In this document: positions 53,080-62,651 of the stretch, one piece after another | Numbering within the stretch: position 1 is the first letter of the stretch | How the letters are laid out: every line of letters begins with the position of its first letter | Assembly: GCA_963749575.1 (NCBI GenBank) | Contig: CAVVNM010000001.1 | Location: 13,443-77,442, forward strand | Direction: 5' to 3' | Length of the DNA stretch: 64,000 nt | Source: JAMXLO01 sp963749575 | GTDB lineage: Bacteria; Pseudomonadota; Alphaproteobacteria; Acetobacterales; Acetobacteraceae | Made by a program: the position numbers and the translations under genes | The notes under the pieces: generated by a model | Databases searched by the model: none | What the model saw: the letters and a program-made list of their open reading frames with translations, nothing else | What the model was told of the DNA's origin: nothing

Positions 53080-54869
53080 GTGGCCCCGATGGGGCAGTTC
53101 GCCCGCATCGACGGCAAGGACCACTGGACAACGGTACGCCCGCGTTGGTTTGTTTATGTCGTACAGACGTTGGTGTTCGGTATCACCCTGGGCGAGCGAG
53201 CCATGACAGACGGACTGAGCGTGCTCTATCAAGAGCTGCTGAGCGGCAGCTATGATTGCGTGGATCGCATCGTTCTGAACGCCTACTTCGGCATGGGACA
53301 TAGTCCCGGTGGCTTCCGTGTATGGTGGCGGGCGCTCACGGGATCGGACGAAACCCTGGACAACGCCCATCTGATGCGGTTGGCCGGCCGGTTCAGCCGG
53401 CGCGTGCGCGGCTATGCCAGAGCGCACGACATTCCAGTCATCGACTGCATCGCAGGGGAGCGCAAGCATGACGTGGCCGATGAGCACCTGGCCAAGACAG
53501 CGGTCACCGAAGGTTTGTTCCTGGTTCTGGTCGGTCGAGCCCAGGCACCGGTATGGCACGTAGAGGCGAACTATCACCTTGAGAGGAAGAAGCCCTATGT
53601 GAACCACTATTCTTTCATATTCTCGACCGTGACTGGGGGCATGTCACCATCAAGATCAGCGGGCATCCACCGTTCCCCGCGCAAGTGATCTTGAACGGCC
53701 ATGAATACGTCGCCTGTCAGGCGCGCAAGGCAGGCATCGGGTTCACCAAGGAAGCAAACTGTTTCACCGTCATCGCCGACACTGGCCGCTTCGCGAAGAT
53801 CGCAGAGACCTTGTCCGAGCCACGGACTGTAGGGCGATTGAGCGAGGTCTGTGAGCGTTGGATTTACCGCTCCTGTTTGTGCTTCGCGCTCGACTTTGAG
53901 GAACAGAAACGCAGCGGATTTCGCTATCACTTCTCGAACTATCAGATGGAGTACAGCCGAAATCTGATCTTCACGGTTGGCGGGCGCATGGAGCAAGTGT
54001 TCCAGGCCCTGATTGATCGCAGCCGGGCACCGCTGGACCTGAAGACGATAAAGACGATTCTCGGAGACAAGGGCCGGCCGAAATACCGCCCACGAAACAT
54101 GAAGGCGGCCGAATGGGAAGTCGCGGTCGAGAGACCTACGTATGATCTGACGGTCTTCAAGCTGCATTGCGGCAAGTTGGCTCTGAAGATCTATTCAAAA
54201 GGCGAACGCGTGCTTCGGATCGAGGCTATTGCTCATAATATCCGGGAATTCCACTGTGGTCGCTTGCTGGATAACTTTCCCAAAATCGTCGGCCGATTGA
54301 AGAGCATGCTTGAGAAGTTTATGGAAGCTCTCAGTTGCATCGATCAGTGCTTCATCGGCGATGAAATGCTCGAGGGTCTTCCGTCGGCGTCGCGGGTCGG
54401 GAAATCCTTGGTCGGGGGGATCGATCTCAACAAGCCCCGCATGCGCCACGTCACCGAGGCAGTCATCGCGTTGTCAGCCTCAGCCGATGGCTTCACCGCC
54501 TCCGCACTGGCCGCCCAGGCTCGCGCACTCGGCAATCAATGCCCCTCCGCCTACGGTCCCCGTCAGGCAGCATACGATCTGAAGAAACTTCGCGGTAAAC
54601 AGATCGTCGCGCGGATCGGCTCAACCCGTCGCTACGAACCCGTTCCTTCCGGCCTACGTGCCATCACTGCCCTGCTCGTGCTCCGCGACAAGGCCATCAA
54701 ACCGCTGCTGGCCGCTGCTCAGGAACTCACCCCTACCCATGGAGGACAACACCCACGAGCCATCGACCGCCACTACCAGGACCTGAGGCTCGCCATGCAA
54801 GGCGTCTTTCATGAATTAGGGATCAGCAGCCTGACTATCGACAATCTTTTTGTCGGGCTTCGCCCTTAA
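53080..54869 (+). pseudogene. Element-encoded protein, copy 2, with one-base deletion
   Basis: The frame opens at GTG 53080 or ATG 53089 (MGQFARIDGKDHWTTVRPRW) and runs to NHYSFI, where TTCCTTTC of copy 1 is TTCTTTC; the rest continues in another frame from 53685 onwards. A two-base difference near the end moves the stop to 54867-54869, giving the tail SSLTIDNLFVGLRP in place of AAA. Apart from this the protein equals copy 1. Whether the one-base loss is real or a homopolymer error cannot be told. Confidence 0.7.
54839..54865 (+). repeat. Right-end hairpins of element copy 2
   Basis: CGACAA (54839-54844) pairs with TTGTCG (54850-54855), directly followed by GGGC-TTC-GCCC (54855-54865). The same pair ends copy 1. 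The T-run inside the first loop means it is not a standard terminator, so a role as element end is plausible. Confidence 0.55.
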
Positions 54870-54878
54870 GCGCCTAAC

Positions 54879-54992
54879 CACGGAGGACGATCGAGGGCCA
54901 CAGAGAACCACGGAGATAGGAAAAAGGCGCTTCGCGCGAAGCGCACGCATTCTTGCTCCGTGGCCCTCCGTGGCCCTCGATCGTCCTCCGTG
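54879..54992. repeat. Nested palindromic repeat (114 bases)
   Basis: Perfect 23-base inverted arms at 54879-54901 and 54970-54992 (CACGGAGGACGATCGAGGGC...). Inside are CCACGGAG / CTCCGTGG and, at the centre, the perfect palindrome GCGCTTCGCGCGAAGCGC (54927-54944). The unit resembles dispersed non-autonomous repeats (MITE/REP type). A fragment of it occurs at 34145-34162. Confidence 0.8.
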
Positions 54993-55059
54993 TTGGATCC
55001 TTGCTTACCGACGATCCCGCCGCTCCGGCGGCCCGGAGGTTCGCCGATTGCCCCGTGGC

Positions 55060-55088
55060 TTGACGCCCACCGCCCCGCCCGCCATAAC
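55060..55088 (+). promoter_or_regulatory. Sigma-70 type promoter for rpmB
   Basis: TTGACG (55060-55065) and CATAAC (55083-55088) are separated by 17 bases, with the expected start about 22 bases before the rpmB ATG at 55118. Confidence 0.6.
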
Positions 55089-55117
55089 GCGCCGCTTCCG
55101 ATCGCACCGAGGTTCCC

Positions 55118-55423
55118 ATGTCTCGCCGCTGCCAGATTACCGGCAAGGGCGTGCTGACCGGCAACAACGTCAGCCACGCCAACAACCGGACCCGCCGCCG
55201 CTTCCTGCCCAATCTCCAGGAGGCCTCGCTGCTGTCCGAGGTCCTCGGCATGGCGGTCCAGATGCGACTGTGCACCCGCGCGATCCGCACCATCGAGCAG
55301 AAGGGCGGCATCGACGCCTATCTTCTCGCCACGCCCCCCAGCCGCCTGTCGGTCGATGGCAAGGCGCTGAAGCGCCGGTTGCTGCGCGCGCAGGCGAAGC
55401 GGGCCGCCAGTCAGGCCGCCTGA
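55118..55423 (+). CDS. rpmB: 50S ribosomal protein L28
   Basis: 101 aa, a normal alphaproteobacterial length. The signature MSRRCQITGKGVLTGNNVSH with a basic tract (NNRTRRRFLPNLQ) and KGGIDAYLLATPP is clear. GAGG lies seven bases before the ATG. Its stop overlaps the probable start of prmC, so the ribosomal protein and the release-factor methylase are co-translated. Confidence 0.97.
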   Translation: MSRRCQITGKGVLTGNNVSHANNRTRRRFLPNLQEASLLSEVLGMAVQMRLCTRAIRTIEQKGGIDAYLLATPPSRLSVDGKALKRRLLRAQAKRAASQAA

Positions 55424-56265
55424 GCCACACGGTTCTAGCAGCAATCGGCCTCGCCGCCGCGACGCTGCGGCAGGCGGGGATCGACAACCCCCGGCTGGAG
55501 GCGCGGCTGTTGCTGGCCCATGCGCACGGCGTGACGCCGGCGGCGCTGCGGCGGGATGCCACGGCACCGGCGGACGTGGCGGCACTTGCGCCGCTGGTCG
55601 CGCGCCGCGCGGCGCATGAACCGCTGGCGCTGATCCTCGGCCACCGCGAATTCTGGAGCCTGGAGTTCGCGGTCTCGCCCGCCACGCTGATCCCGCGCCC
55701 GGAGTCGGAAACGCTGATCGAGGCGGCGCTCGCGGCCTTCGCCCGCCGCGCGCCGCCGCAAATGGTGCTGGACCTTGGCACCGGCACCGGATGTCTGCTG
55801 CTGGCCGCGCTGTCGGAGTTTCCCGACGCATTCGGCGTGGGCGTGGACCGCTCGGCCGCGGCCGCGGCGCTGGCCGCACGCAACGCCGCAGCGCTGCACC
55901 TGGCGGATCGCGCGTGCTTCGTGTGCGGTGACTGGGCGGACGCACTGGCGGCGCGCTGCGATCTTGTGCTGTGCAATCCGCCCTATATCCGCACCGACGA
56001 CCTCATCGGCCTGATGCCCGAGGTGGCGCGCTACGAGCCGGCCGCCGCTCTCGACGGCGGCGCGGACGGATTCGCGGCCTGGCCGAGGCTGCTTCCCGCG
56101 CTGTCGCGGCTGTTGACCCCGGACAGCGTCGCGGTGCTGGAACTCGGCGCCGGGCAGGCGGAGGCCGCCATCGCACTGGCCTTGCAGGCCGGTTTCGCCG
56201 CCGATCCGCGGCCCGACCTGGCGGGAATTCCGCGTGCCCTGGTGCTCCGCCCGACGCTGCCATGA
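55420..56265 (+). CDS. prmC: Peptide chain release factor N5-glutamine methyltransferase
   Basis: 281 aa SAM-dependent enzyme methylating the GGQ glutamine of RF1 and RF2. N-terminal helical domain (LRQAGIDNPRLEARLLLAHA), SAM motif LDLGTGTGCLLLA near 118 and the catalytic NPPY in LVLCNPPYIRT near 187. No ATG or GTG fits the family start; the frame reads CTG at 55420 then SHTVLAAIG, overlapping the rpmB stop, so CTG is the best supported start though unusual. Upstream codons belong to rpmB in another frame. Confidence 0.9.
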   Translation: MSHTVLAAIGLAAATLRQAGIDNPRLEARLLLAHAHGVTPAALRRDATAPADVAALAPLVARRAAHEPLALILGHREFWSLEFAVSPATLIPRPESETLIEAALAAFARRAPPQMVLDLGTGTGCLLLAALSEFPDAFGVGVDRSAAAAALAARNAAALHLADRACFVCGDWADALAARCDLVLCNPPYIRTDDLIGLMPEVARYEPAAALDGGADGFAAWPRLLPALSRLLTPDSVAVLELGAGQAEAAIALALQAGFAADPRPDLAGIPRALVLRPTLP

Positions 56266-56492
56266 AAAAACCGTTTGGCAGAGCGGGATTGGCAGTCTAG
56301 CTTCTGCCTTGGCAGGGCGAGCCGCGCAGTGGCTTGCCCCAGGTACCTTGGCAGTTGGCCGGGGTACGCGCCGGAACCAGTGCCGATGGATTTAGGCCAG
56401 GCCGAGGGGGGCACCACCCGGGACGCCTGCGGGTCGCCCCGCGAGTCCCAGCAACCTGCGGCCCGCAACCGAGAAGGCTCGACAGTATCAAT

Positions 56493-56978
56493 ATGAACAT
56501 GAAACGCATGCGTGGACGCGGCCATCGACCGGGTGGCGGCGGCGGGGGTGGCGGCGGTGGGCTGCGGCATCACGGCGGCGGCGGGGGCAGCGGCGGGATA
56601 CCGCTCAACCGCAACCACGTGTTCGACAGCAACGGGCCGGACCTGCGGATTCGCGGGACGTCGCAGCAGTTGTTCGAGAAGTACCTCCAACTCGGCCGCG
56701 ACGCGACCAGCGGCGGCGATCGGGTGATGGCGGAGAGCTACTTCCAGCACGCCGAACACTATTTCCGCATCCTCAACGCGATGAACCAGGCGGCGCAGCA
56801 GGGTCAGCAGAACGGCCAGCAGCAGCAGGTCGCCCCGCGCCGACCTTATGGCAACGAGGACGGTGCTCAGCCGGAGGGTGAGGCCGAGGGCGAGGAAGCC
56901 GAGGTGCGGGCGCCGGGTATGGGCGATCAGCCGGAGGCGCGCGAAATCCCGATCGCGGCGGCACCGCCCGAGGCCTGA
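56493..56978 (+). CDS. DUF4167 domain protein
   Basis: 161 aa. Basic Gly/Arg-rich head (MKRMRGRGHRPGGG with long Gly runs), then the DUF4167 core HVFDSNGPDLRIRGTSQQLF and EKYLQLGRDATSGGDRVMAE followed by SYFQHAEHYFRILN, then a Gln-rich and acidic tail. The function is unknown; the RGG-like head suggests RNA or nucleic-acid binding (inference). It follows prmC as in many Alphaproteobacteria. ATG 56493 has GAGAAGG some 15 bases upstream, a weak site. Confidence 0.9.
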   Translation: MNMKRMRGRGHRPGGGGGGGGGGLRHHGGGGGSGGIPLNRNHVFDSNGPDLRIRGTSQQLFEKYLQLGRDATSGGDRVMAESYFQHAEHYFRILNAMNQAAQQGQQNGQQQQVAPRRPYGNEDGAQPEGEAEGEEAEVRAPGMGDQPEAREIPIAAAPPEA

Positions 56979-58231
56979 TCAGGGCGGGGTCCAGCCTCGT
57001 CCCCGGCCGATTGCCGCATCGCCGTAGCGCCGACGCAGGGCGTCGATTGCCGCCTGGGCGGCGGCGCGGCGCGGCGTCTCGGTGTCCGCAAGGTCGCCGC
57101 GATCGGCCGCGGTCAGCGGCAGCAGCGGACTGGCGCCGATGCCGATCAGGCGGAACGCCGTGCCTGTGGCCTCGCGCGCGAGCAGTGCGCTGGCGGCATC
57201 GAACAGCCGATCGGGCAGCACCGTCGGGCCGGACAGGCGCGCGGCGCGGGTGCGGATGGCGAAGTCGGCAGCCTTCAGCTTCAACACCACGCCACCGGCG
57301 GAAAGTTCGTTCTCCCGCAGCGGCGGGCCAGCTTTTCCGCCAGCCGCCAGAGATGCCGCTCCAGGTCAGCTGGCCGCGTCAGGTCGGCATCGAATGTGGT
57401 CTCGGCACTTATCGACTTGGTGTCGCGCGCCGGATCGACCCTGCGCACGTCCTCGCCACGGGCGCGCGCGGCCAGCGTCGGGCCGTCGTCGCCGAGCCGG
57501 CGCCGCGCCTCGCGATCGCTCAGCACCTGGAGGTGACCGAGCAGGGTAATGCCCCGGGCGGCGAGCCGGCGGGCGAGCGTCGGGCCAATTCCGGGGAGCA
57601 GGCGGACCGGCTCGGGTGCCAACAGTGACGCCGCCTCGTTGGCGCCGATCACCGCGAAGCCGCGCGGCTTGTCGCGGCCGGCGGCGATCTTCGCCAGCAG
57701 CCGGTTGGCGGCGAGGCCGATCGAGACGGTAACGCCGACAGCGGATTCCACCTCGGTGGCGAAGCGCGCCAGCACGATGGCGGGTGGCGCGCGGTGCAGC
57801 GCCTCGGTGCCGGCAAGGTCGAGCACCGCCTCGTCGATCGACAGCGGCTGCAACAGCGGCGTCAGCTGCGCCATCATGGTGCGGATCTGGCGGCCGACTG
57901 CGACATACTTGGCGAAGTCGGGGCGGATCACCACGGCGTCGGGGCAGGCCTTCAGTGCCTTGAACATCGGCATGGCGCTGCGCACGCCGTAGATGCGGGC
58001 AACGTAGCAGGCGGCCGTGACCACGCCGCGCACGCCGCCGCCGACAATGACCGGCTGCGCGGCAAGCTCCGGACGGTCGCGCTTTTCGACGCTGGCGTAG
58101 AACGCGTCGCAGTCGATGTGGGCGATGGTCAGCGAGAACAGTTCGGGATGGCTGACGACGCGGGCACTGTCGCATGTGGTGCATCGGCTGCCATCGACCA
58201 CGGCCAGACAGTCGCGGCAGCAGGCCGGCAT
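56979..58231 (-). CDS. dinB: DNA polymerase IV (Y family), one-base frameshift
   Basis: Translesion polymerase, about 417 aa when corrected. It begins with a CxxC / CxxC zinc-ribbon-like head (CRDCL ... CTTCDSARVVSHPEL), then IAHIDCDAFYASVEKRD (first metal Asp and steric-gate region), PLSIDEAVLDL (catalytic acids; Val is less common than Phe/Tyr here), the HhH segment VRLLPGIGPTLARRLAARGI and the little-finger domain. The first frame ends at EKLARRCGR; VLKLKAADFAIRTRA follows in another frame. One lost base in the GC run at 57318-57324 explains it (LARRLRENELSAGGVVLK). Confidence 0.9.
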
Positions 58232-58235
58232 CGTC

Positions 58236-59135
58236 TCACCCGGCCGGCCATAGCCATGCCGCGCCGCGCACGCCGGACAAATCGCCGTGTTTGTTGCGCA
58301 CGATCGGCGTCTGCACGAAGTCGCTGAACACGGAGCGTGTCACCAGCGGCGGCAGCGCGGCGTAGAGGTGGTCCATGTTGGACAGGCCGCCACCCAGCAC
58401 GATCACGTCGGGATCGAGCAGGTTGATCACGTGCGCGAGCCCGCGCGCCAGACGGTCGGCGTGGCGGTCGAGCGCCGCCCGCGCGCGCGTCTCGCCGGCA
58501 GCGGCGCGGGCGGGAATGCCGGAGGCGTCGTGCGCGCCCTCGCCGTCGCAGTCGCGCGCCAGCGAGGGTCCGGCGACCCAGGTCTCCAGGCAGCCCGAAT
58601 GGCCGCACCAGCAGTTTCGGCCGGGCAGTTCTTCGGGTTGCGGCCAGGGCAGCGGGTTGTGGCCCCACTCGCCGGTGACATGGTTGCGCCCGCGCAGCAC
58701 CTTGCCGTCGATCACCACGCCGCCGCCGCAGCCGGTGCCGAGGATGACGCCGAACACCACGCCATGGCCGGCGCCGGCGCCATCGCTGGCCTCCGACAGG
58801 GCGAAGCAGTTGGCGTCGTTCTCCACCCGCACCTCGCGGCCGAGCAGCGCGCTGATGTCGCGGTCGAAGGTGTGGCCATTCAGCGCGATCGAGTTGGCGT
58901 TCTTCACCAGCCCGGTGGCTGGACTGATCACGCCCGGGATGCCGATGCCGACGGTAGCGGTGACGCCGAGTTGCGCTTCCGCGGCACGCACGAGCCCAGC
59001 GATACCCTCGAGCGACGCCGGATAGCCGTGCGGCGTATCGATCCGCTGGCGGTGACGTTCGCGGCCGTCGGGCGCGAGGACCGCGATCTCGATCTTGGTG
59101 CCGCCGAGATCGATGCCGATGCGGTGCCGGGTCAT
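58236..59135 (-). CDS. ROK family sugar kinase (fructokinase/glucokinase-like)
   Basis: 299 aa ATP-dependent sugar kinase. N-terminal phosphate-binding motif GIDLGGTKIEIAVL, catalytic region NDANCFALSEA with Asp, and the ROK zinc site: His in GEWGHNPLPW plus the CWCGHSGCLETW cluster. The C-terminal DPDVIVLGGGLSNMDHLY is typical. This subgroup (MAK-like) phosphorylates fructose or N-acetyl sugars. It precedes dinB with a 4-base gap, an uncommon pairing. Confidence 0.93.
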   Translation of the reverse strand: MTRHRIGIDLGGTKIEIAVLAPDGRERHRQRIDTPHGYPASLEGIAGLVRAAEAQLGVTATVGIGIPGVISPATGLVKNANSIALNGHTFDRDISALLGREVRVENDANCFALSEASDGAGAGHGVVFGVILGTGCGGGVVIDGKVLRGRNHVTGEWGHNPLPWPQPEELPGRNCWCGHSGCLETWVAGPSLARDCDGEGAHDASGIPARAAAGETRARAALDRHADRLARGLAHVINLLDPDVIVLGGGLSNMDHLYAALPPLVTRSVFSDFVQTPIVRNKHGDLSGVRGAAWLWPAG

Positions 59136-59486
59136 GCGATGATCACCTCAACTCGTAGACTACCCTGCCGCCGGCGATAGTCTTGAGGACCCTCGCCCAC
59201 CGTTTCGGCGGCCCCGATGGTCCAAGTCCACATGGCGGAGTTTCGCGTCACCGACGCGCAGATTGCAAGGGCGGGGATCAGCTTGGCCAGATAGGGTCCG
59301 GTGGCGCAGGTGCCTGCTGCCGGATCGAGGCCTGCCTCGATCATCGAGCGAAGCCTGAACGCACCACCACGATCTACGGTTGGCTCACCGCCGCGCCGTG
59401 GCGCGACACCGCCGACGCATCGCCACAGCGATGGCCGCTCGGGATAGGCGCGGGCGGCCTCCTCGGTCTGCCGGCGCGTCAGAACC
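59136..59486. other. 351-base region with a probable amidohydrolase remnant
   Basis: On the minus strand the sequence just before the stop at 59148 reads RVLKTIAGGRVVYELR, the usual last strand of imidazolonepropionase-like amidohydrolases, and 60-100 codons upstream, in another frame, AFRLRSMIEAGLDPAAG resembles the MVEAGMTPMEAL helix of that family. No continuous frame joins them. No other gene or RNA is seen here. Confidence 0.35.
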
Positions 59487-62400
59487 TCATGCACCCCCCA
59501 CGCGATCCTGCTTCGCCGGACGCCGTGGTCCGCGGCGCATCATGCGGCTCGCGTGCGCGGTCAGAAACTCGAACCCGGCGAACAGCGCCGGAATGAACAA
59601 CACGCCGATGAAGCTCGCCAGCAGCATACCCCCGAATACCGTCGTTCCGATCGAGGTTCGTGCACCCGCACCCGCACCGGTTGCGATCACCAGCGGTATG
59701 ACCCCGAAGATGAAGGCAAACGCCGTCATCATTACCGGCCGATAGCGGATACGCGCGCCCTCCTCGGCGGCGCTCCGGGCGTCGATGCCGCCGCGCTCCA
59801 GACGGTCCTTCGCGAACTCCACAATAAGGATCGCGTTTTTTGCGGCCAACCCGATGAGCAGGACGAGGCCGATCTGGCCATATACGTCAAGCGCCATGCC
59901 ACGGATGCGAAGGCCAACCATGCCACCCAGCAACGCAAACGCGACCGGCAGAATGACCGATAGCGGCAGTGTCCAACTCTCGTAAAGTGCGACCAGAAAC
60001 AAGTAGGTGAACACCACGGCGAACAGGAACGCCGACAACTCCTGACCTGCCGATTGCAGTTCCTGGTACGACATTCCGGTCCAGTCGTAGGAGTAACCCT
60101 GCGGGAGATGCTGCGCCGCCACTTGCTCCATCGCCGCGATCGCCTGGCCGGAACTCACGCCGCTACCGGCTGATCCATTGATGAGCACCGCCGGGAACAT
60201 ATTGTAGAGATTGACCGCATCCGCACCCTGCACGGACGAGATCGCCACCAGCCCGCTCAGGGGCACCATTGCCCCGTTGGTGCTCCGGACATACAGCTGA
60301 TCGATATCGCTGATCTTTCCCCGGAACTGCTCGTCGGCCTGCACGATGACCTGGAACGTGAAGTTTTGATGGCTGAAATTATTGACAAACTGGCTGCCAA
60401 GGTTGGCCTGTAAAGTCTGGTAGACAGCCGCAGGCGTTACCCCGAGCAGCGCTGCCTTGGCGATGTCCACCGTCACCAGAAGCTGCGGCACATTGGCTGA
60501 GAAGCTGGTGAAGACGGCGCTCAGATCGCGACGCTGATTGGCCGCGACGATCAGGGCTCGTGCAACCGAGGCGAGCTGTTGGTAGGTCTGCCCGTTGCGT
60601 CCCTCGAGCACGAAATTGATGCCCCCCGTCGTGCTGATCCCCGAGATCGCGGGCGGACTGAAGCTTACGATGTTTGCGGCAGCAATAGCGTTGAAGCTGG
60701 GTTGCAGGGCCGCCATCACGGCCGGGATCGCCTCGCTCGCGTCGCGTTCGGCCCACGGCGCCATGATAGCGATGACCGAGCCGGCGCTCGGCTCTTGCGC
60801 GCCCGAGATCAGGCTCATGCCCGACAGTTCGATCGCGTGCGCGACGCCTGGCGTCTGGTGCAGAATCTGTCCAACCTGCTGCACCACCGTCTGGGTACGC
60901 GACAGCGAGGCGCCGTTCGGCATTTGCACATTGATAAAGAAGTATCCCTGATCCTCCTCGGGCAGGAAGGCCGACGGGGTGCCCGTGAAGACGAAATATG
61001 TCAGCGCGAAAACGGCAACGATGCCGAGTCCCGCCAGGGCCAGTCGCCGCGACAGCAGGCGGACGATCGTCACATAGCCGGTCCGAACGTTCTCGAAGCC
61101 TCGGTTGAACCAGCGGAAGCCGACAAATCGCGACTCGCCGGGCGGGCGCAGGAGTGCACCACACAGGGCCGGGCTCAAGGTCAGCGCATTGATCGCCGAG
61201 ATGACGACGGAGACCGAGATTGTGACGGCGAATTGACGGTAGAGCGCCCCCGTCACGCCGGCGACGAAGCCGACCGGGGCAAACACTGCCACCAGTACCA
61301 GCGTGGTGGCCACCACCGGCCCGGTGATCTCGGCCATCGCCTGCTCGGTCGCTTCGGGCGCCGCCATGTCCGGCCGCTCCTCCAGCGTGCGCGTCACGTT
61401 CTCCACGACCACGATGGCGTCGTCCACCACGAGAGTGATAGCCAGCACGATGGCGAACAGGTCGACCGTATTGGCTGAGTAGCCGAGAATGTAGAGCACC
61501 GCGAAGACGCCGATCAGCGAGACTGGAATGGCGATGGTGGGGATCAGCGTTGCGCGCCAGTCCTGCAGAAAGAGGAACACCACGGCCACGACGAGGATCA
61601 GGGTGATGACGAGCGTGCGCAGGATCTCCTTGATGTTGGCACTGACGAAGTTTGTCGCATTATAGACGATCGCGTAGGATAGGCCGGACGGAAAGGTCTT
61701 CGCGGCCTCGGTGACGGCACTCTCGATTGCCGCGGCGACCGCCAGGGCGTTCGCGTTCGGCGACTGATAAACGGCGAGGGTCGCCGAGGGCGATCCGTCG
61801 AGCGCCGAGGACGAGCTGTACTGCTGCGCCCCGAGCTCCACTCTGCCGATATCACGGACACGAACGACGCCACCGTCCGGGTTGGTACGGACCACGATCG
61901 CGGCGAACTGCTCGGGGTCGCTGAGATATCCGGGCGCGAGAACGGTGATCTGCTGCTGCTGGCCGCCGGCGATCGGCGGCTGCCCAATCTGCCCAGCGGC
62001 CGCCTCGATGTTCTGCGATTGGACCGCAGCCATCACGTCAGTTGCAGTGATCCCCAGCGCGGTCATCCTCACCGGGTTGAGCCATATGCGCATGGCATAC
62101 TGTGCCTGGCCGAAGATCTGCGTGTTCCCAACGCCCGGGATGCGCGCGATCTGCTGTTGCAGATGCATGTAGGCATAATTGGAGATGAAGGTCTGGCTGT
62201 ACTTGTTCGCGGGCGAATAGAGGTTGACGGCGAGCACGAAATTGGTCGAGGAGGCGCGAACCGTGATCCCTTCCTGCTGCACCTCGCTCGGCAGTTGCGC
62301 CTCCGCCAACTGGACGCGGTTCTGCACGTTCACCTGATCGATGTTCGGATCGGTACCAAGTGCGAACGTGACCGTCAGACTGTAGGTGCCCGAACTTGAA

Positions 62401-62648
62401 GCTGTGCTCCGCATGTAGAGCATGTCGGGCACCCCGTTCACCTGCTCCTCGATCGGCTGGGCAATGGTGCTGGCGATCGTCTCGGCGCTCGCGCCTGGAT
62501 AGGTCACGGAAACCGATACCGTCGGCGGCGTGATGTTCGGATATTGCGAGACCGGGATCACAAAGAGTGCGAGCAACCCGGCGATCGTGATCACCACCGA
62601 GATGACGATGGCAAATTTGGGCCGCCGGATGAAGAAGCCGGAAAACAC
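59487..62648 (-). CDS. RND multidrug efflux permease (AcrB-like), second system
   Basis: 1053 aa proton-driven exporter of the HAE1 family. It starts MFSGFFIRRPKFAIVISVVI, has the Asp pair near 409-410 in TLVVDDAIVVVENV and the relay Lys in GLAAKNAILIVEFAKDRLER. Full length and in one frame. It differs clearly from the permease at 868-4059, so the two are not recent duplicates. The start is three bases after the fusion-protein stop. Confidence 0.97.
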   Translation of the reverse strand: MFSGFFIRRPKFAIVISVVITIAGLLALFVIPVSQYPNITPPTVSVSVTYPGASAETIASTIAQPIEEQVNGVPDMLYMRSTASSSGTYSLTVTFALGTDPNIDQVNVQNRVQLAEAQLPSEVQQEGITVRASSTNFVLAVNLYSPANKYSQTFISNYAYMHLQQQIARIPGVGNTQIFGQAQYAMRIWLNPVRMTALGITATDVMAAVQSQNIEAAAGQIGQPPIAGGQQQQITVLAPGYLSDPEQFAAIVVRTNPDGGVVRVRDIGRVELGAQQYSSSSALDGSPSATLAVYQSPNANALAVAAAIESAVTEAAKTFPSGLSYAIVYNATNFVSANIKEILRTLVITLILVVAVVFLFLQDWRATLIPTIAIPVSLIGVFAVLYILGYSANTVDLFAIVLAITLVVDDAIVVVENVTRTLEERPDMAAPEATEQAMAEITGPVVATTLVLVAVFAPVGFVAGVTGALYRQFAVTISVSVVISAINALTLSPALCGALLRPPGESRFVGFRWFNRGFENVRTGYVTIVRLLSRRLALAGLGIVAVFALTYFVFTGTPSAFLPEEDQGYFFINVQMPNGASLSRTQTVVQQVGQILHQTPGVAHAIELSGMSLISGAQEPSAGSVIAIMAPWAERDASEAIPAVMAALQPSFNAIAAANIVSFSPPAISGISTTGGINFVLEGRNGQTYQQLASVARALIVAANQRRDLSAVFTSFSANVPQLLVTVDIAKAALLGVTPAAVYQTLQANLGSQFVNNFSHQNFTFQVIVQADEQFRGKISDIDQLYVRSTNGAMVPLSGLVAISSVQGADAVNLYNMFPAVLINGSAGSGVSSGQAIAAMEQVAAQHLPQGYSYDWTGMSYQELQSAGQELSAFLFAVVFTYLFLVALYESWTLPLSVILPVAFALLGGMVGLRIRGMALDVYGQIGLVLLIGLAAKNAILIVEFAKDRLERGGIDARSAAEEGARIRYRPVMMTAFAFIFGVIPLVIATGAGAGARTSIGTTVFGGMLLASFIGVLFIPALFAGFEFLTAHASRMMRRGPRRPAKQDRVGGA

Positions 62649-62651
62649 CCG

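Larger units (their letters stand above)
53041..54874 (+). mobile_element. Mobile-looking element, copy 2 of the tandem pair
   Basis: 1834 bases, the same element as copy 1, joined to it with no spacer at CTTAAGCGCC/TAAGAATC. It differs by one lost C (near 53611), two lost bases near the gene end (GATCAGCAGCC against GATCGCAGCAGCC) and a few substitutions. It is followed after a few bases by a nested palindrome (54879-54992). Confidence 0.75.

Noticed and set aside
59132..59494. 120-codon minus-strand frame as a real gene
   Set aside because: No ribosome site and no continuous family match; the region reads better as a decayed amidohydrolase end in mixed frames.
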